From Methylomusa anaerophila (GTDB taxonomy: Bacteria; Bacillota; Negativicutes; Sporomusales; Sporomusaceae), in NCBI RefSeq assembly GCF_003966895.1, contig NZ_AP018449.1, positions 2,621,501 to 2,685,500 on the forward strand: a stretch of 64,000 nucleotides of DNA, given 5' to 3'. This document shows positions 1 to 8,660 of the stretch, one piece after another. The stretch's first letter is position 1, and every line of letters starts with the position of its first letter. The notes beneath the pieces are model-generated. The model saw only the letters and a program-made list of their open reading frames with translations. It had not been told where the DNA came from and ran no database searches. Both the position numbers and the translations under genes were made by a program.

Positions 1-342
1 GACGAACTGGCGAAATATCTCAATAGCTCCGTCAAAGGAGTGAAAAATGCCAACGTGGCAGTTTCCCCCGGAAAAGTAGAGGTAAACAGCCAATTGACCC
101 TTGGCGGGATCGCCCGGGTGGACGTGAAACTGGAAGGCAGGATTACAGGCGAGCAAGATAAAATTAAGTTTGTTGCCGAGCGCTTTTGGCTTAACAACTC
201 TCCGGTGGGAAATATTGGCGGCGCATTGCTGACGGAAGTACCGTTAGTTGATTTGAGTAAATTGCCCTTTAAAGTAACGGTCCGCGATATTGTTACCGAG
301 GAAGGTAAAGTGGTAATTCATACTGATAACCGGTCTCGCTAA
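1..342 (+). CDS. DUF2993 (LmeA-like) protein, 3' part only
   Basis: The reading frame is open from the first base, so the gene begins before the window and only its last 113 residues are seen. The piece alternates beta-strand-like segments (VAVSPGKVEVNSQLTLGG, ARVDVKLEGRI) and ends with a conserved-looking LPFKVTVRDI segment, which resembles the C-terminal half of DUF2993/LmeA lipid-binding proteins. That family is usually exported and thought to bind phospholipid. The assignment rests on overall pattern rather than a catalytic motif. A rho-independent terminator follows directly. An in-frame GTG at 40 could be mistaken for a start, but the frame clearly continues upstream of it. Confidence 0.6.
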   Translation, partial: DELAKYLNSSVKGVKNANVAVSPGKVEVNSQLTLGGIARVDVKLEGRITGEQDKIKFVAERFWLNNSPVGNIGGALLTEVPLVDLSKLPFKVTVRDIVTEEGKVVIHTDNRSR

Positions 343-343
343 A

Positions 344-365
344 GCCCGTACGGGCCATTTTTTTT
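344..365 (+). terminator. Rho-independent terminator after DUF2993 gene
   Basis: A GCCCGTACGGGC palindrome begins two bases after the stop codon and is followed by CA and a run of eight T. Confidence 0.75.
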
Positions 366-575
366 GCCAGTGACTGCTCTAATTTTTCATAGTTTTGAAA
401 ACGGTTCAAATTTTTCTTAAGCTGGCAGGAGATTGTAATTATGCAGCAGAATATGGTTAAAGTTGCTATGAGATGCTAAGCCGTATAAATCTGGATAAAA
501 TGGCGAAAATATCATATTAACCGTCTTATACTTATTCCCGGAATACTGAATAAAAGCGTAAGGTGGAGGAATTTT

Positions 576-2651
576 GTGACAAGTCTTACATATAACCGGA
601 TTTTAATAGGAATTATTATAATCGGCCTGTTGGCGGCGCTCACAATAAACTGGCAGCGCCACCTGGTTGAAGAGAAAAATACTACTATTGAGATGGTAAT
701 GGATTATGAAGATCTGGTTGAATTGGCACAGATTGAAGGTATTCCGCCGGCTAAAGCTTTTAAAGACTTTAAAGAGGCGGGTGTTACTTCCCTTGCTGTC
801 TATGAGTCTACGCTGGAGAAACTTGACAAAAGAGGCAAAGCAGCTGTATTTTCCGGCGCGAACATTTTGGATCAAAGCCGTACCGGCGGTCTGACCGATC
901 CGTTTTGGCGGGATATGGTTGCGGCGGGAAGAATTGCGCCCGAAGATGTTTATATAACTGCTCAGGATAAAGAAGTGTTTGCTGAAGTCCGGGAAGATCT
1001 GAACCGGCGCTTGGGTCCCGGCAGGGTAGTTATACTGAATGAAGGAGAACGATTGATTCTTGCCGCCAAGGCCAATTACGAAAAAGTTATAAAATGGAAT
1101 TTGGGTTTGCCTAAATCTGAACTTAGAGAAGTGGTCAATCAAGGGTATTATCTGGTGCCTCGTCCCACGAATTACACCAAAGTCACCCCCGGCGATGTCA
1201 ATTCGGTGTTTGAACGCCTGCAAGCCGTTGACAGCAGCAAAGTGTCGGCAGTGATGTTTACCGGTGATGAAGTGCTGGGCTATCCTGACCTTTTACCCCT
1301 TACAGTTCAAAATTTTAAGGACCGCGGGTTGACTCTGGCGATGATTGAGCATCCTCTCCAACTGAGATTTGTAAAGCAGGAGGGGCTGTTGGACCTGGCA
1401 ACGGCGATTCATTACAAGGCTGCCAGGGTGTACACCATTCCGAAGGATGAACAGCTGAAAATGAAAATATCGGAGGCAATCCTCCGGTGGGAAACGACCA
1501 CGAATCTGGAACGCAACATTCGTATCAACCTGCTGCACCGGTTCGAAAAAGCCGAACCGGGGATGAGTTTATATGAAACCAACCTCGCCTATATCTCAGG
1601 CGTGAAAAAAGCTCTTGCCGCCCAGGGCTTTGCCTTTGGGCGGGCGGGAACATTCGAGCCTTATTTTCCCCAGCCCTGGCTATTGGCGTTAGTAATGTTG
1701 GGGGCGACTGCCGCCGGCGTATTACTTTTATCTTTGATAGTTCCCCTGCCGCTCCGCTGGCAGGGCCTGCTTCTTATTGGCCTGGCTGCGGTATTGATAT
1801 TCCCGGTGCTGAAGGGCGGCGGTACACTTACCCGCCAAATGACTGCCTTGGCCAGTGCGCTGATTTTCCCGGTGTTAGGCATGACTTGGCAAATTGACCG
1901 CTGGCGCAAACAGGAAATAGCCGGTGAACTGACGGGGCGGAAGGGTATAGGATCACTTATAACCAACGGGATGGGCGCTCTAATAGCCACGACGGCGATT
2001 TCGCTGGCTGGCGGCATGTACTTGGCTGCGGTTTTAAGCGACATTCGTTTCTTTTTGGAAATGGAGATTTACAGGGGTGTAAAACTAACCTTTGTTATGC
2101 CGCTGGTCTTAATTACAGTCGTATACTTTTCCCGTTACAATCTGTTTGATTTTGATGAAACGGCCGGAATTAAAGGTATATGGCGACAAATTGTAAAAAT
2201 ATTAAACCATCCTATTGACGTGAAGACCTTGCTGTTTATTGGCGCGGCCGTTTTTGCCGCTTGGGTATATGTGGGACGTTCCGGTCATACCGCCGGGGTT
2301 CCTGTTCCCGCTGTCGAGCAGAAGCTGCGCATGTTTTTGGAACAAATGCTGTACGCCCGGCCCCGGGAAAAGGAGTTAATCGGTCATACCGCTTTTTTGC
2401 TGGCGGTTATGTCCATATATCAGCGTTGGCCAAGGTTTACCCAATATTTGCTCATCGTAACGGCTACGATTGCCCAGGGATCACTGATCGAAACATTCGC
2501 TCATTTAAGAACTCCGGTATACATGTCTTTCATCAGAGGTCTGGACGGTTTGGTTCTGGGAGTGCTTATCGGTTTGATGGCGCTTGTTGGCTTATATGCG
2601 GTATTCTCTTTGGTACGGGCATGGAGAAGGAGACCTGCTACCCATGAGTGA
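576..2651 (+). CDS. DUF5693 family multi-pass membrane protein
   Basis: The 691-residue protein has one N-terminal membrane segment (about residues 9-25), a large soluble region to about residue 365, then many hydrophobic segments to the C-terminus (for example 368-390, 395-410, 460-490, 500-520, 545-565 and 655-680). I recognise the layout as DUF5693, a family found next to csaB in Firmicutes. The biochemical role is unknown; a part in cell-wall polymer assembly or export is inferred from the neighbour. The GTG start at 576 has a good ribosome site (GGTGGAGG, 562-569). The stop overlaps the csaB start by eight bases (ATGAGTGA), so the two are probably translationally coupled. Confidence 0.75.
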   Translation: MTSLTYNRILIGIIIIGLLAALTINWQRHLVEEKNTTIEMVMDYEDLVELAQIEGIPPAKAFKDFKEAGVTSLAVYESTLEKLDKRGKAAVFSGANILDQSRTGGLTDPFWRDMVAAGRIAPEDVYITAQDKEVFAEVREDLNRRLGPGRVVILNEGERLILAAKANYEKVIKWNLGLPKSELREVVNQGYYLVPRPTNYTKVTPGDVNSVFERLQAVDSSKVSAVMFTGDEVLGYPDLLPLTVQNFKDRGLTLAMIEHPLQLRFVKQEGLLDLATAIHYKAARVYTIPKDEQLKMKISEAILRWETTTNLERNIRINLLHRFEKAEPGMSLYETNLAYISGVKKALAAQGFAFGRAGTFEPYFPQPWLLALVMLGATAAGVLLLSLIVPLPLRWQGLLLIGLAAVLIFPVLKGGGTLTRQMTALASALIFPVLGMTWQIDRWRKQEIAGELTGRKGIGSLITNGMGALIATTAISLAGGMYLAAVLSDIRFFLEMEIYRGVKLTFVMPLVLITVVYFSRYNLFDFDETAGIKGIWRQIVKILNHPIDVKTLLFIGAAVFAAWVYVGRSGHTAGVPVPAVEQKLRMFLEQMLYARPREKELIGHTAFLLAVMSIYQRWPRFTQYLLIVTATIAQGSLIETFAHLRTPVYMSFIRGLDGLVLGVLIGLMALVGLYAVFSLVRAWRRRPATHE

Positions 2652-3750
2652 AATTGTCGTTTCCGGTTATTACGGTTTTGGCAATGCCGGCGATGAAGCC
2701 ATGCTGGCAGCCATGATTGAAGCCTTGACCGAACTTAAACCAGACATCAAAATCACTGTTCTTTCCGGCAATCCGGAGGACACACGGCGCCGCCACGGTG
2801 TGGACGCCGTGTATCGCCTTAATTACCCGGAAATAATTCAAATCATGAGGCGGAGCGACCTCCTGATCAGCGGCGGGGGAAGTCTCCTGCAGGACGTAAC
2901 CAGTGACCGCAGTTTATACTACTACCTTAGTATTATGATGTTAGCCAAAAAACTTGGCAAGCAAGTGATGTTGTACGCTCAGGGAATCGGACCGGTACAA
3001 GGCGCCATCGCCCAAGGCGCCATGAAATATATCGGCAATATGGTAGACCTTATCACTGTCCGGGATGAAGGTTCTTATGAAGAACTTAAACGGCTGAAAG
3101 TAAAGGCTCCTCCTATTTATGTTACCGCCGATCCGGTACTGGCCATGCACCCTGTCGATAAGCAGATTGGACGTTCCATTCTGCGGAAATATGGTCAGGA
3201 GGGTGTGGCTCCCTTGATTGGCATATCTGCCAGGGAATGGAAGGACTGGGGCCACTATAAACAAGTATTGGCGCAGGCTGCCGACATTATGGTGAAGGAA
3301 TTTGGTGCCAAGGTGGTATTTTTGCCTATGCAGTGGCCGGATGACCGCAGCGTATCCCAAAAGATCGCCGCCAGAATGCGGCAGCAATCGGCTGTGCTGG
3401 ATGAGGAATATACTACCAGCGAACTGCTGTCGCTGGTAGGGAACTTTGATTTGCTTGTTGGCGTCAGACTCCATGCCCTCATTTTTGCCGCAGTTATGCA
3501 TGTGCCGACGGCCGGCATATCCTATGACCCTAAGATTGACCGCTTTTTGGAAACTCTCGGCGAACGCCACGTCGGCACCTTGAAAACCATAACCGTAGAC
3601 ACTCTAATGACCCGCATACAGGAATTATGGGATGAGAAAAAGCATCCCAAACGTTCACGGGAGCGGGAGGAACGCATCAGCCATCTCCGCAACAAGGCCT
3701 TCCATAACGCCGAATTGGCGCTGACCCTGATCGGCGATAAACAACGATGA
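2644..3750 (+). CDS. csaB: Polysaccharide pyruvyl transferase CsaB
   Basis: A 368-residue PF04230 enzyme that adds pyruvate ketals to the secondary cell-wall polymer, the ligand for SLH-domain surface proteins. Visible signatures are GYYGFGNAGDEAMLAAMI near the N-terminus, SGGGSLLQDVTSDRS near residue 80, and GVRLHALIFA near residue 275. The start at 2644 is preferred to an in-frame one 60 bases upstream because it has AAGGAGAC at 2625-2632 and yields the usual family N-terminus (MSEIVVSGYYG). It overlaps the DUF5693 stop, which indicates one operon. A 190-bp interspersed repeat lies just downstream instead of a clear terminator. Confidence 0.9.
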   Translation: MSEIVVSGYYGFGNAGDEAMLAAMIEALTELKPDIKITVLSGNPEDTRRRHGVDAVYRLNYPEIIQIMRRSDLLISGGGSLLQDVTSDRSLYYYLSIMMLAKKLGKQVMLYAQGIGPVQGAIAQGAMKYIGNMVDLITVRDEGSYEELKRLKVKAPPIYVTADPVLAMHPVDKQIGRSILRKYGQEGVAPLIGISAREWKDWGHYKQVLAQAADIMVKEFGAKVVFLPMQWPDDRSVSQKIAARMRQQSAVLDEEYTTSELLSLVGNFDLLVGVRLHALIFAAVMHVPTAGISYDPKIDRFLETLGERHVGTLKTITVDTLMTRIQELWDEKKHPKRSREREERISHLRNKAFHNAELALTLIGDKQR

Positions 3751-3769
3751 CCTATTTACTTTAAGTAGG

Positions 3770-3959
3770 GAACTGCTTATAAACCGCCATCTGCGTCGTT
3801 GCTCCTGCGGTGCTCGCTCCGGCGTACAACCAGTACGCTTGCGTTCCGGTTCTCGTCGTGCCTACGGTCTGACGATGATAGTTCGAACTGTAATTAGCAA
3901 ATATCATTGCAATAAGCTTTTTTCATATGCAACGGTATCTGACGATTTCTAAGCAGTTC
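3770..3959 (+). repeat. Interspersed element A, copy 1 (long form, 190 bp)
   Basis: Bounded by GAACTGCTTA and its exact complement TAAGCAGTTC. Central hairpin is GCGTAC-AACCA-GTACGC. This copy carries the ~70-nt tail module, which is flanked by near-direct repeats ACGGTCTGACGAT and ACGGTATCTGACGAT. It lies between csaB and the YitT gene. Confidence 0.9.
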
Positions 3960-4008
3960 GTGGCGATTATAAGCTGAGCAGCGACAAATAAAAGGAGGGA
4001 GTACCTAA

Positions 4009-4854
4009 ATGGGACATAAACTGGCATGGTTGCGCGGTTACCTGGGGATAACCCTGGGGGCGGCGGTTACAGCTGTGGCCCTCAATATGTTTCTTATCCC
4101 CAACAAAGTGGCGGCTGGCGGCGTTAGCGGCCTGGCTACCGTGCTGCACTATACCTTCGGTTTACCGGTGGGGATGACTATGCTGGCCCTTAACATTCCT
4201 TTGTTTTTAGGAAGCGTCAAAGTGCTTGGCGCCCGGTTTGGGATAAACACTTTGTTTGGAGCCGCAGTTTTGGCGGCTGCCATTGACATCATGGCGCCGT
4301 TTACCCCCGTATTAACCAGCGATTTGCTGTTAAATTCCCTGTACGGCGGCGTACTGTCCGGTATCGGCATGGGGCTTGTATTTAAGTTTAAAGGCACAAC
4401 CGCCGGCACTGATCTGGCAGCCGCAATTATTAATAAGTTATTCGGCGTCAGTATAGGGCAAGCATTGTTAGGGGTGGATTTTTTTGTCATAGCTTTGGCG
4501 GGCTTGGTCTTCAACAGTGCTGAACTCTCATTATACGCACTTATATCCCTATTTGTAACTACTCAAATCATTGACTTGGTGCAGGAAGGGCCCAGCTCCG
4601 CCAAAGCTTTTGTCATTATGACCAATTGTCCGGCGCAGGTGGCGAAAGCCATCCTGGAAAAACTGGGGCGCGGGGTGACATTTCTCTCGGGGCGGGGCGC
4701 TTATACCAATACGCAGCGGGATGTTGTATTCTGCGTCGTCAGCACCAGTGAGGTGTCCTATATGAAAGAATTGATTTACAAGCTTGACCGTAAAGCGTTT
4801 GTTATCGTTGCTGACGCTCACGAGGTGTTGGGGGAAGGATTTAAATCTCATTAA
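4009..4854 (+). CDS. YitT family membrane protein (DUF161 + DUF2179)
   Basis: A 281-residue protein. The N-terminal ~190 residues carry about five hydrophobic segments with the family hallmark of conserved Gly/Asn turns (NMFLIPNKVAAGGVSGLATV near residue 25). The C-terminal ~90 residues form a soluble DUF2179 domain (SAKAFVIMTNCPAQVAKAIL...RKAFVIVADAHEVLGEGF). Members are Firmicute plasma-membrane proteins of uncertain transport function. ATG 4009 is preceded by AAAGGAGGGAG. It appears to be a single-gene unit with element A upstream and the transketolase genes downstream. Confidence 0.88.
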   Translation: MGHKLAWLRGYLGITLGAAVTAVALNMFLIPNKVAAGGVSGLATVLHYTFGLPVGMTMLALNIPLFLGSVKVLGARFGINTLFGAAVLAAAIDIMAPFTPVLTSDLLLNSLYGGVLSGIGMGLVFKFKGTTAGTDLAAAIINKLFGVSIGQALLGVDFFVIALAGLVFNSAELSLYALISLFVTTQIIDLVQEGPSSAKAFVIMTNCPAQVAKAILEKLGRGVTFLSGRGAYTNTQRDVVFCVVSTSEVSYMKELIYKLDRKAFVIVADAHEVLGEGFKSH

Positions 4855-4968
4855 CCCTCGCTCGCGTGTGGCGGCAAGTTTAAATATATCTAAATAAGCT
4901 TGCTTTGTGGATCTCGGATGTCAAACCATGAGATGATGAAAGACAGGCGCAAACAGGAGGGTTAAATT

Positions 4969-5811
4969 GTGGCAACTAAGCTTAATCCGGACCAAATCCG
5001 AGAGCTGACCAACCGCGCCGCATCCGTACGGCGCAACATTGTAAGCATGATTACTGAAGCGGCATCCGGTCATCCTGGCGGTTCCTTATCGGCAACGGAT
5101 ATTCTGACTACTTTGTATTTCGCCCAAATGAAAATCGATCCGGGGCAGCCAAAGGACCCTGACCGGGATCGCTTTGTTCTGTCCAAAGGGCATGGTGCGC
5201 CTGTTTTGTACGCTGTACTGGCGGAAAAAGGATTTTTTCCGCGGGAAGAGCTGTTAACTTTGCGTAAAGTTGACAGCCGTCTCCAGGGACATCCGGAAAT
5301 GAAACATACCCCGGGAGTGGATATGACTACCGGTTCTCTGGGACAAGGCATAAGTGCGGCTTGCGGCATGGCCTTGGCGGCTAAACTGGACGCAAGGGAC
5401 TACCGGGTATTTGTCCTCCTGGGAGACGGTGAGCTGGAAGAGGGGCAAGTTTGGGAGGCGGCGATGTTTGCTGCCCATTATAAACTTAATAACCTGACGG
5501 CTTTTGTTGATTTTAACGGTCTTCAGATTGACGGACCGGTAAGTGAAGTCATGTCGCCGCTGCCTATCCCTGAAAAATGGGCGGCATTCGGCTGGAATGT
5601 GCTTCAGATTGACGGACACGATTTCAATGCCATTTACGACGCGATTGAAACTGCCAAGACAGTGCAGGACAAGCCTACCGTAATTGTTGCTAAAACGGTA
5701 AAAGGCAAAGGGGTCTGCCAGATGGAAAACGTTGTTGACTGGCACGGTAAAGCTCCCAGCCGCGAGGAATGCGACACATTTTTGAGTACGATGGGATCTA
5801 TAAATGATTAG
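4969..5811 (+). CDS. Transketolase, N-terminal (TPP-binding) subunit
   Basis: This is the 280-residue first half of a split transketolase, which exchanges two-carbon ketol units in the non-oxidative pentose phosphate pathway. The thiamine diphosphate/metal motif GDGELEEGQVWEAAMFA...NNLTAFVDFNG lies near residues 150-185. SGHPGGSLSATDILTTLYF near residue 35 and SKGHGAPVLYA near residue 73 are also family marks. The GTG start at 4969 follows AGGAGGG. The partner subunit is the next gene, but a 120-bp element A separates them, so any co-transcription has to pass through that hairpin. Confidence 0.93.
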   Translation: MATKLNPDQIRELTNRAASVRRNIVSMITEAASGHPGGSLSATDILTTLYFAQMKIDPGQPKDPDRDRFVLSKGHGAPVLYAVLAEKGFFPREELLTLRKVDSRLQGHPEMKHTPGVDMTTGSLGQGISAACGMALAAKLDARDYRVFVLLGDGELEEGQVWEAAMFAAHYKLNNLTAFVDFNGLQIDGPVSEVMSPLPIPEKWAAFGWNVLQIDGHDFNAIYDAIETAKTVQDKPTVIVAKTVKGKGVCQMENVVDWHGKAPSREECDTFLSTMGSIND

Positions 5812-5833
5812 TGGATATTCGACTTAAAGAGGG

Positions 5834-5953
5834 GAACTGCTTATAAGCTGCCATCTGCTTCGTTGCTCCTGTGGTCCTCACTACAGCGTACAACCAGTAC
5901 GCTTCCGTTCCGGTCCTCGTCGCGCCTAGCAGCTAACGACTTCTAAGCAGTTC
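5834..5953 (+). repeat. Interspersed element A, copy 2 (basic 120-bp form)
   Basis: Exactly 120 bp from GAACTGCTTA to TAAGCAGTTC, with central GCGTAC-AACCA-GTACGC. It sits between the two transketolase subunit genes, in the direction of transcription. Confidence 0.92.
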
Positions 5954-6006
5954 GGGGCAATCCGTAATATGCGTGAATACTGAAATAAAATATAGAGGTG
6001 TTTTTC

Positions 6007-6951
6007 ATGAGTAAAATGATTGCAACCCGGGAAGCTTACGGTGTTGCGTTGAAGGAATTGGGGGAGCGAAATAAAGACGTGGTTGTTCTTGACGCCGACC
6101 TGTCCAAATCGACGAAAACCAATGTTTTCGGTAAAGCTATTCCTGACCGGTTCATTAATGTAGGTATCGCGGAGCAGAACTTGATGGGCGTGGCCGCCGG
6201 GCTGGCTGCCGCGGGAAAGATTCCTTTCGCTTCGACTTTTGCCATGTTTGCCGCCGGGCGGGCGTTTGAACAAGTTCGCAACTCCATATGCTACCCCCGT
6301 CTTAATGTAAAAATCGCGGCCACTCATGCGGGAATTACCGTAGGGGAAGACGGGGCGACCCATCAGGCGTTAGAAGACCTATGCCTCATGCGTTCATTGC
6401 CCAATATGACTGTCATTGTTCCCGCCGACGCTGCTGAGACCAGGCGGGTTGTGGATTTCGCCGCTGAATATGACGGACCTGTTTACATTCGCTTAGGACG
6501 AGCCGGGGTGCCGGAACTGTTCGGCGAATCCTATGAATTTCAACTGGGAAAAGCCGTTCAGCTTGCCGATGGCAAAGATGTGACCATTATTGCCTGCGGC
6601 CTGATGGTGTCGCCGGCGCGTACTGCGGCTGAGTGGCTGATTGAGGCGGGATATAGCGCCAGAGTATTAAATATGGCTACAATTAAACCGCTGGACATTG
6701 AATCCATCGTGGCGGCCGTAAGGGACACCGGCGCCGTCGTAACCTGCGAAGAACATTCCATTATCGGCGGTTTAGGCGGCGCCGTCGCCGAAGCGATGGC
6801 TGAACACGCTCCGGCCCCGCTGGAAAGAGTAGGCGTGAAAGACACCTTCGGGGAATCCGGCACTCCCGCCGCCCTCTTGCAAAAATATCACCTGACTGTC
6901 GATGATATCGTGGCGGCTGTCAAACGGGCAGTCATCAGAAAGAAAGGATAA
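6007..6951 (+). CDS. Transketolase, C-terminal subunit
   Basis: A 314-residue second half of the split transketolase, holding the pyrimidine-binding and C-terminal domains. Characteristic segments are RFINVGIAEQNLMGVAAGLAAAG (about residues 51-73, with the catalytic Glu in GIAEQN), ATHAGITVGEDGATHQALED near residue 105, and a C-terminal domain with VVTCEEHSIIGGLGGAVAE. ATG 6007 is chosen over GTG 5998 because the ribosome site AGAGGTG (5994-6000) is correctly spaced from it. An imperfect terminator hairpin follows. Confidence 0.92.
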   Translation: MSKMIATREAYGVALKELGERNKDVVVLDADLSKSTKTNVFGKAIPDRFINVGIAEQNLMGVAAGLAAAGKIPFASTFAMFAAGRAFEQVRNSICYPRLNVKIAATHAGITVGEDGATHQALEDLCLMRSLPNMTVIVPADAAETRRVVDFAAEYDGPVYIRLGRAGVPELFGESYEFQLGKAVQLADGKDVTIIACGLMVSPARTAAEWLIEAGYSARVLNMATIKPLDIESIVAAVRDTGAVVTCEEHSIIGGLGGAVAEAMAEHAPAPLERVGVKDTFGESGTPAALLQKYHLTVDDIVAAVKRAVIRKKG

Positions 6952-6958
6952 AATAAAT

Positions 6959-6999
6959 AAAACGGCTCCTGCATGCATATGTATGTAGAGAGTCGTTTT
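6959..6999 (+). terminator. Terminator after transketolase
   Basis: AACGGCTC pairs imperfectly with GAGAGTCGTT across a TGCAT-rich loop, followed by TTTTTTAT. Confidence 0.6.
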
Positions 7000-7037
7000 T
7001 TATGTGCATACGTAAGAAGAAGGGAGGGAGAGAAAGT

Positions 7038-7778
7038 GTGAGCCAGTGGAAGGTAATTTATTTTGGCAGGCGGGTAGTTCGCCGGCTATGGGTTGGGCTA
7101 ATGGGGCTGATTGCCGTCTTAAAGCTTGGTGGCACTATGTCTGCCGCTGTGTCCATGGTTCTATCTTTACTCGTATATGCACTGGCTTTCGGCGTCCAGT
7201 TCGCCGCCGGATTTATCATATTGCTCCTGGTGCATGAACTGGGTCATGTTCTGGCTTCCCGCGTTGTCGGTATTAAGGCTGCCGGTCCTATGTTTATCCC
7301 CTTTATTGGGGCAATCATTCATCTCAACAAAATGCCCCTCAATGCCAAAATGACTGCGAACATCGCCATTGGCGGCCCGGCTGCCGGAACGATCAGCGCG
7401 ATGATTTGCCTGGCATTCTATCTTTGGACAGATAGCGTGTTGATGCTGGTACTATCTTATACCGCCTGTATTCTTAATCTTTTCAATCTGATTCCCTGTA
7501 CGCCGCTGGATGGTGAACGGATCGCCGCAGCCATTTCACCCCGCCTTTGGTGGCTGGGAAGCTTGGTTATCGGCGTGGTATTTTTATATACGTATAATAT
7601 TTTTATTCTGGTAATTTTCCTGTTTTCTCTCCTGCAGTTGTGGCAGGGAGAGGAAGAGAAGGATGAGCAATATTATCAACTCACGGCTTTTCAGCGGTTT
7701 ACCGTTGCCTGGTGGTATTTTGGCTTGTTGTGTGTACTGGGATTTACAACTTTGTATGTAACCGACCTGCTGAAGTAA
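7038..7778 (+). CDS. Site-2 protease family (M50) membrane metalloprotease
   Basis: A 246-residue membrane protein with the zinc motif HELGH (about residue 68) inside a hydrophobic helix. The second metal-binding region NLIPCTPLDGERI (about residue 153) is the NPxDG-like M50 motif. These proteases cut within the membrane; the substrate cannot be told from context. GTG 7038 follows GGGAGGGAG with normal spacing and avoids a charged extension (MCIRKKKGGRES) that an upstream ATG would add. The C-terminus has two more hydrophobic stretches. Confidence 0.85.
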   Translation: MSQWKVIYFGRRVVRRLWVGLMGLIAVLKLGGTMSAAVSMVLSLLVYALAFGVQFAAGFIILLLVHELGHVLASRVVGIKAAGPMFIPFIGAIIHLNKMPLNAKMTANIAIGGPAAGTISAMICLAFYLWTDSVLMLVLSYTACILNLFNLIPCTPLDGERIAAAISPRLWWLGSLVIGVVFLYTYNIFILVIFLFSLLQLWQGEEEKDEQYYQLTAFQRFTVAWWYFGLLCVLGFTTLYVTDLLK

Positions 7779-7800
7779 ATTGCCGCAACTATTCGCCTTG

Positions 7801-7836
7801 GCAGCGGTATCAGGCGATTTCTGAGCAATTCGCGGC
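7801..7836 (+). repeat. Decayed remnant of element A (right end)
   Basis: GCAGCGGTATCAGGCGATTTCTGAGCAATTCGCGGCA resembles the tail and right terminus of the long element A form with several substitutions. The left half is not recognisable, so this looks like an old, eroded copy between the M50 gene and ftsE. Confidence 0.55.
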
Positions 7837-7917
7837 ATTGGCTGACCGGAATAGATATAAATTGTCATTTGTTTCCAAAGAAAGCAGCTGATTTGCATAG
7901 CAAGGAGGTTTTTTGCT

Positions 7918-7977
7918 ATGTATGTCGAATATCAGTTAAATGTTGCTTCATACTGTACAGGAGGTACCAACTGTTGA
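7918..7977 (+). CDS. Short leader ORF (19 aa) overlapping the ftsE start
   Basis: ATG at 7918 is preceded by a perfect AAGGAGGT and opens a 19-codon frame (MYVEYQLNVASYCTGGTNC). Its TGA stop overlaps the ftsE TTG start as TTGA (7974-7977). Nothing identifies the peptide. The strong ribosome site and stop-start overlap suggest translational coupling to ftsE, but a chance frame is possible. Confidence 0.4.
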   Translation: MYVEYQLNVASYCTGGTNC

Positions 7978-8660
7978 TCTACATGAGTGAAGTGTCGAAA
8001 ATTTACAGCAACGGCTTAGTTGCATTAGCAGATATAACGGTCGAAATCGCCAGCGGTGATTTTGTATTTATTGTGGGTCCCAGCGGCGCCGGTAAATCGA
8101 CATTCATAAAACTAATCTTCCGGGAGGAATTGCCAAGCAGTGGGAAAATTGTAGTGAACGGACGCAACGTTGCCAATATGTCGCCCGGCGATGTTCCCTA
8201 TCTCCGGCGTAATTTAGGGATAGTTTTTCAAGACTTCCGCCTGCTGCCCAATAAAACGGTTTATGATAATGTTGCCTTTGCCATGAGAGTTGTTGAAGCC
8301 CCGCGGCGGGAAATACAAAAACGGGTGTACAACGTACTGGAATTAGTCGGGTTACGACATAAAGTCCGCACTTATCCGGCGGAATTGTCCGGCGGAGAAC
8401 AGCAGCGGGTAGCCATCGCCCGGGCGATTGTCAACAATCCGGCGGTTGTGATCGCCGACGAGCCGACCGGTAACCTTGACCCGGATACTTCCTGGGAAAT
8501 TATGAAAGTGTTGGACAGCATTAACAAGGCAGGCACCACCGTTGTCATGGCGACTCATGACAAAACGGTGGTTGATGGTATGAGGAAACGGGTTTTGGCG
8601 ATAGAAAAGGGCCGTATAGTTCGTGATCAGCAAAAAGGGGTATACGGCTATGAAGATTAG
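7974..8660 (+). CDS. ftsE: Cell division ATP-binding protein FtsE
   Basis: A 228-residue ABC ATPase. Walker A GPSGAGKST is near residue 36, the signature LSGGEQQRVAIARA near residue 138, and Walker B VVIADEPTGNLDP near residue 160. With FtsX it forms the complex that activates peptidoglycan hydrolases at the septum or during sporulation, and an EnvC-like M23 protein is encoded downstream. The TTG start at 7974 gives the family-like MIYMSEVSKIY and is spaced about 8 nt from AGGAGGT; ATG 7983 is the alternative. The 3' end overlaps ftsX by 11 bases. Confidence 0.93.
   Translation: MIYMSEVSKIYSNGLVALADITVEIASGDFVFIVGPSGAGKSTFIKLIFREELPSSGKIVVNGRNVANMSPGDVPYLRRNLGIVFQDFRLLPNKTVYDNVAFAMRVVEAPRREIQKRVYNVLELVGLRHKVRTYPAELSGGEQQRVAIARAIVNNPAVVIADEPTGNLDPDTSWEIMKVLDSINKAGTTVVMATHDKTVVDGMRKRVLAIEKGRIVRDQQKGVYGYED

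Noticed and set aside
432..446. Sigma-54-like TGGCAGGAGATTGTA upstream of DUF5693
   Set aside because: Spacing between the GG and the GT/GC part is one base short of the required 10, and there is no activator site.
603..1223. 206-residue minus-strand frame opposite the DUF5693 gene
   Set aside because: Antisense shadow of a clear gene; sequence has no domain character.
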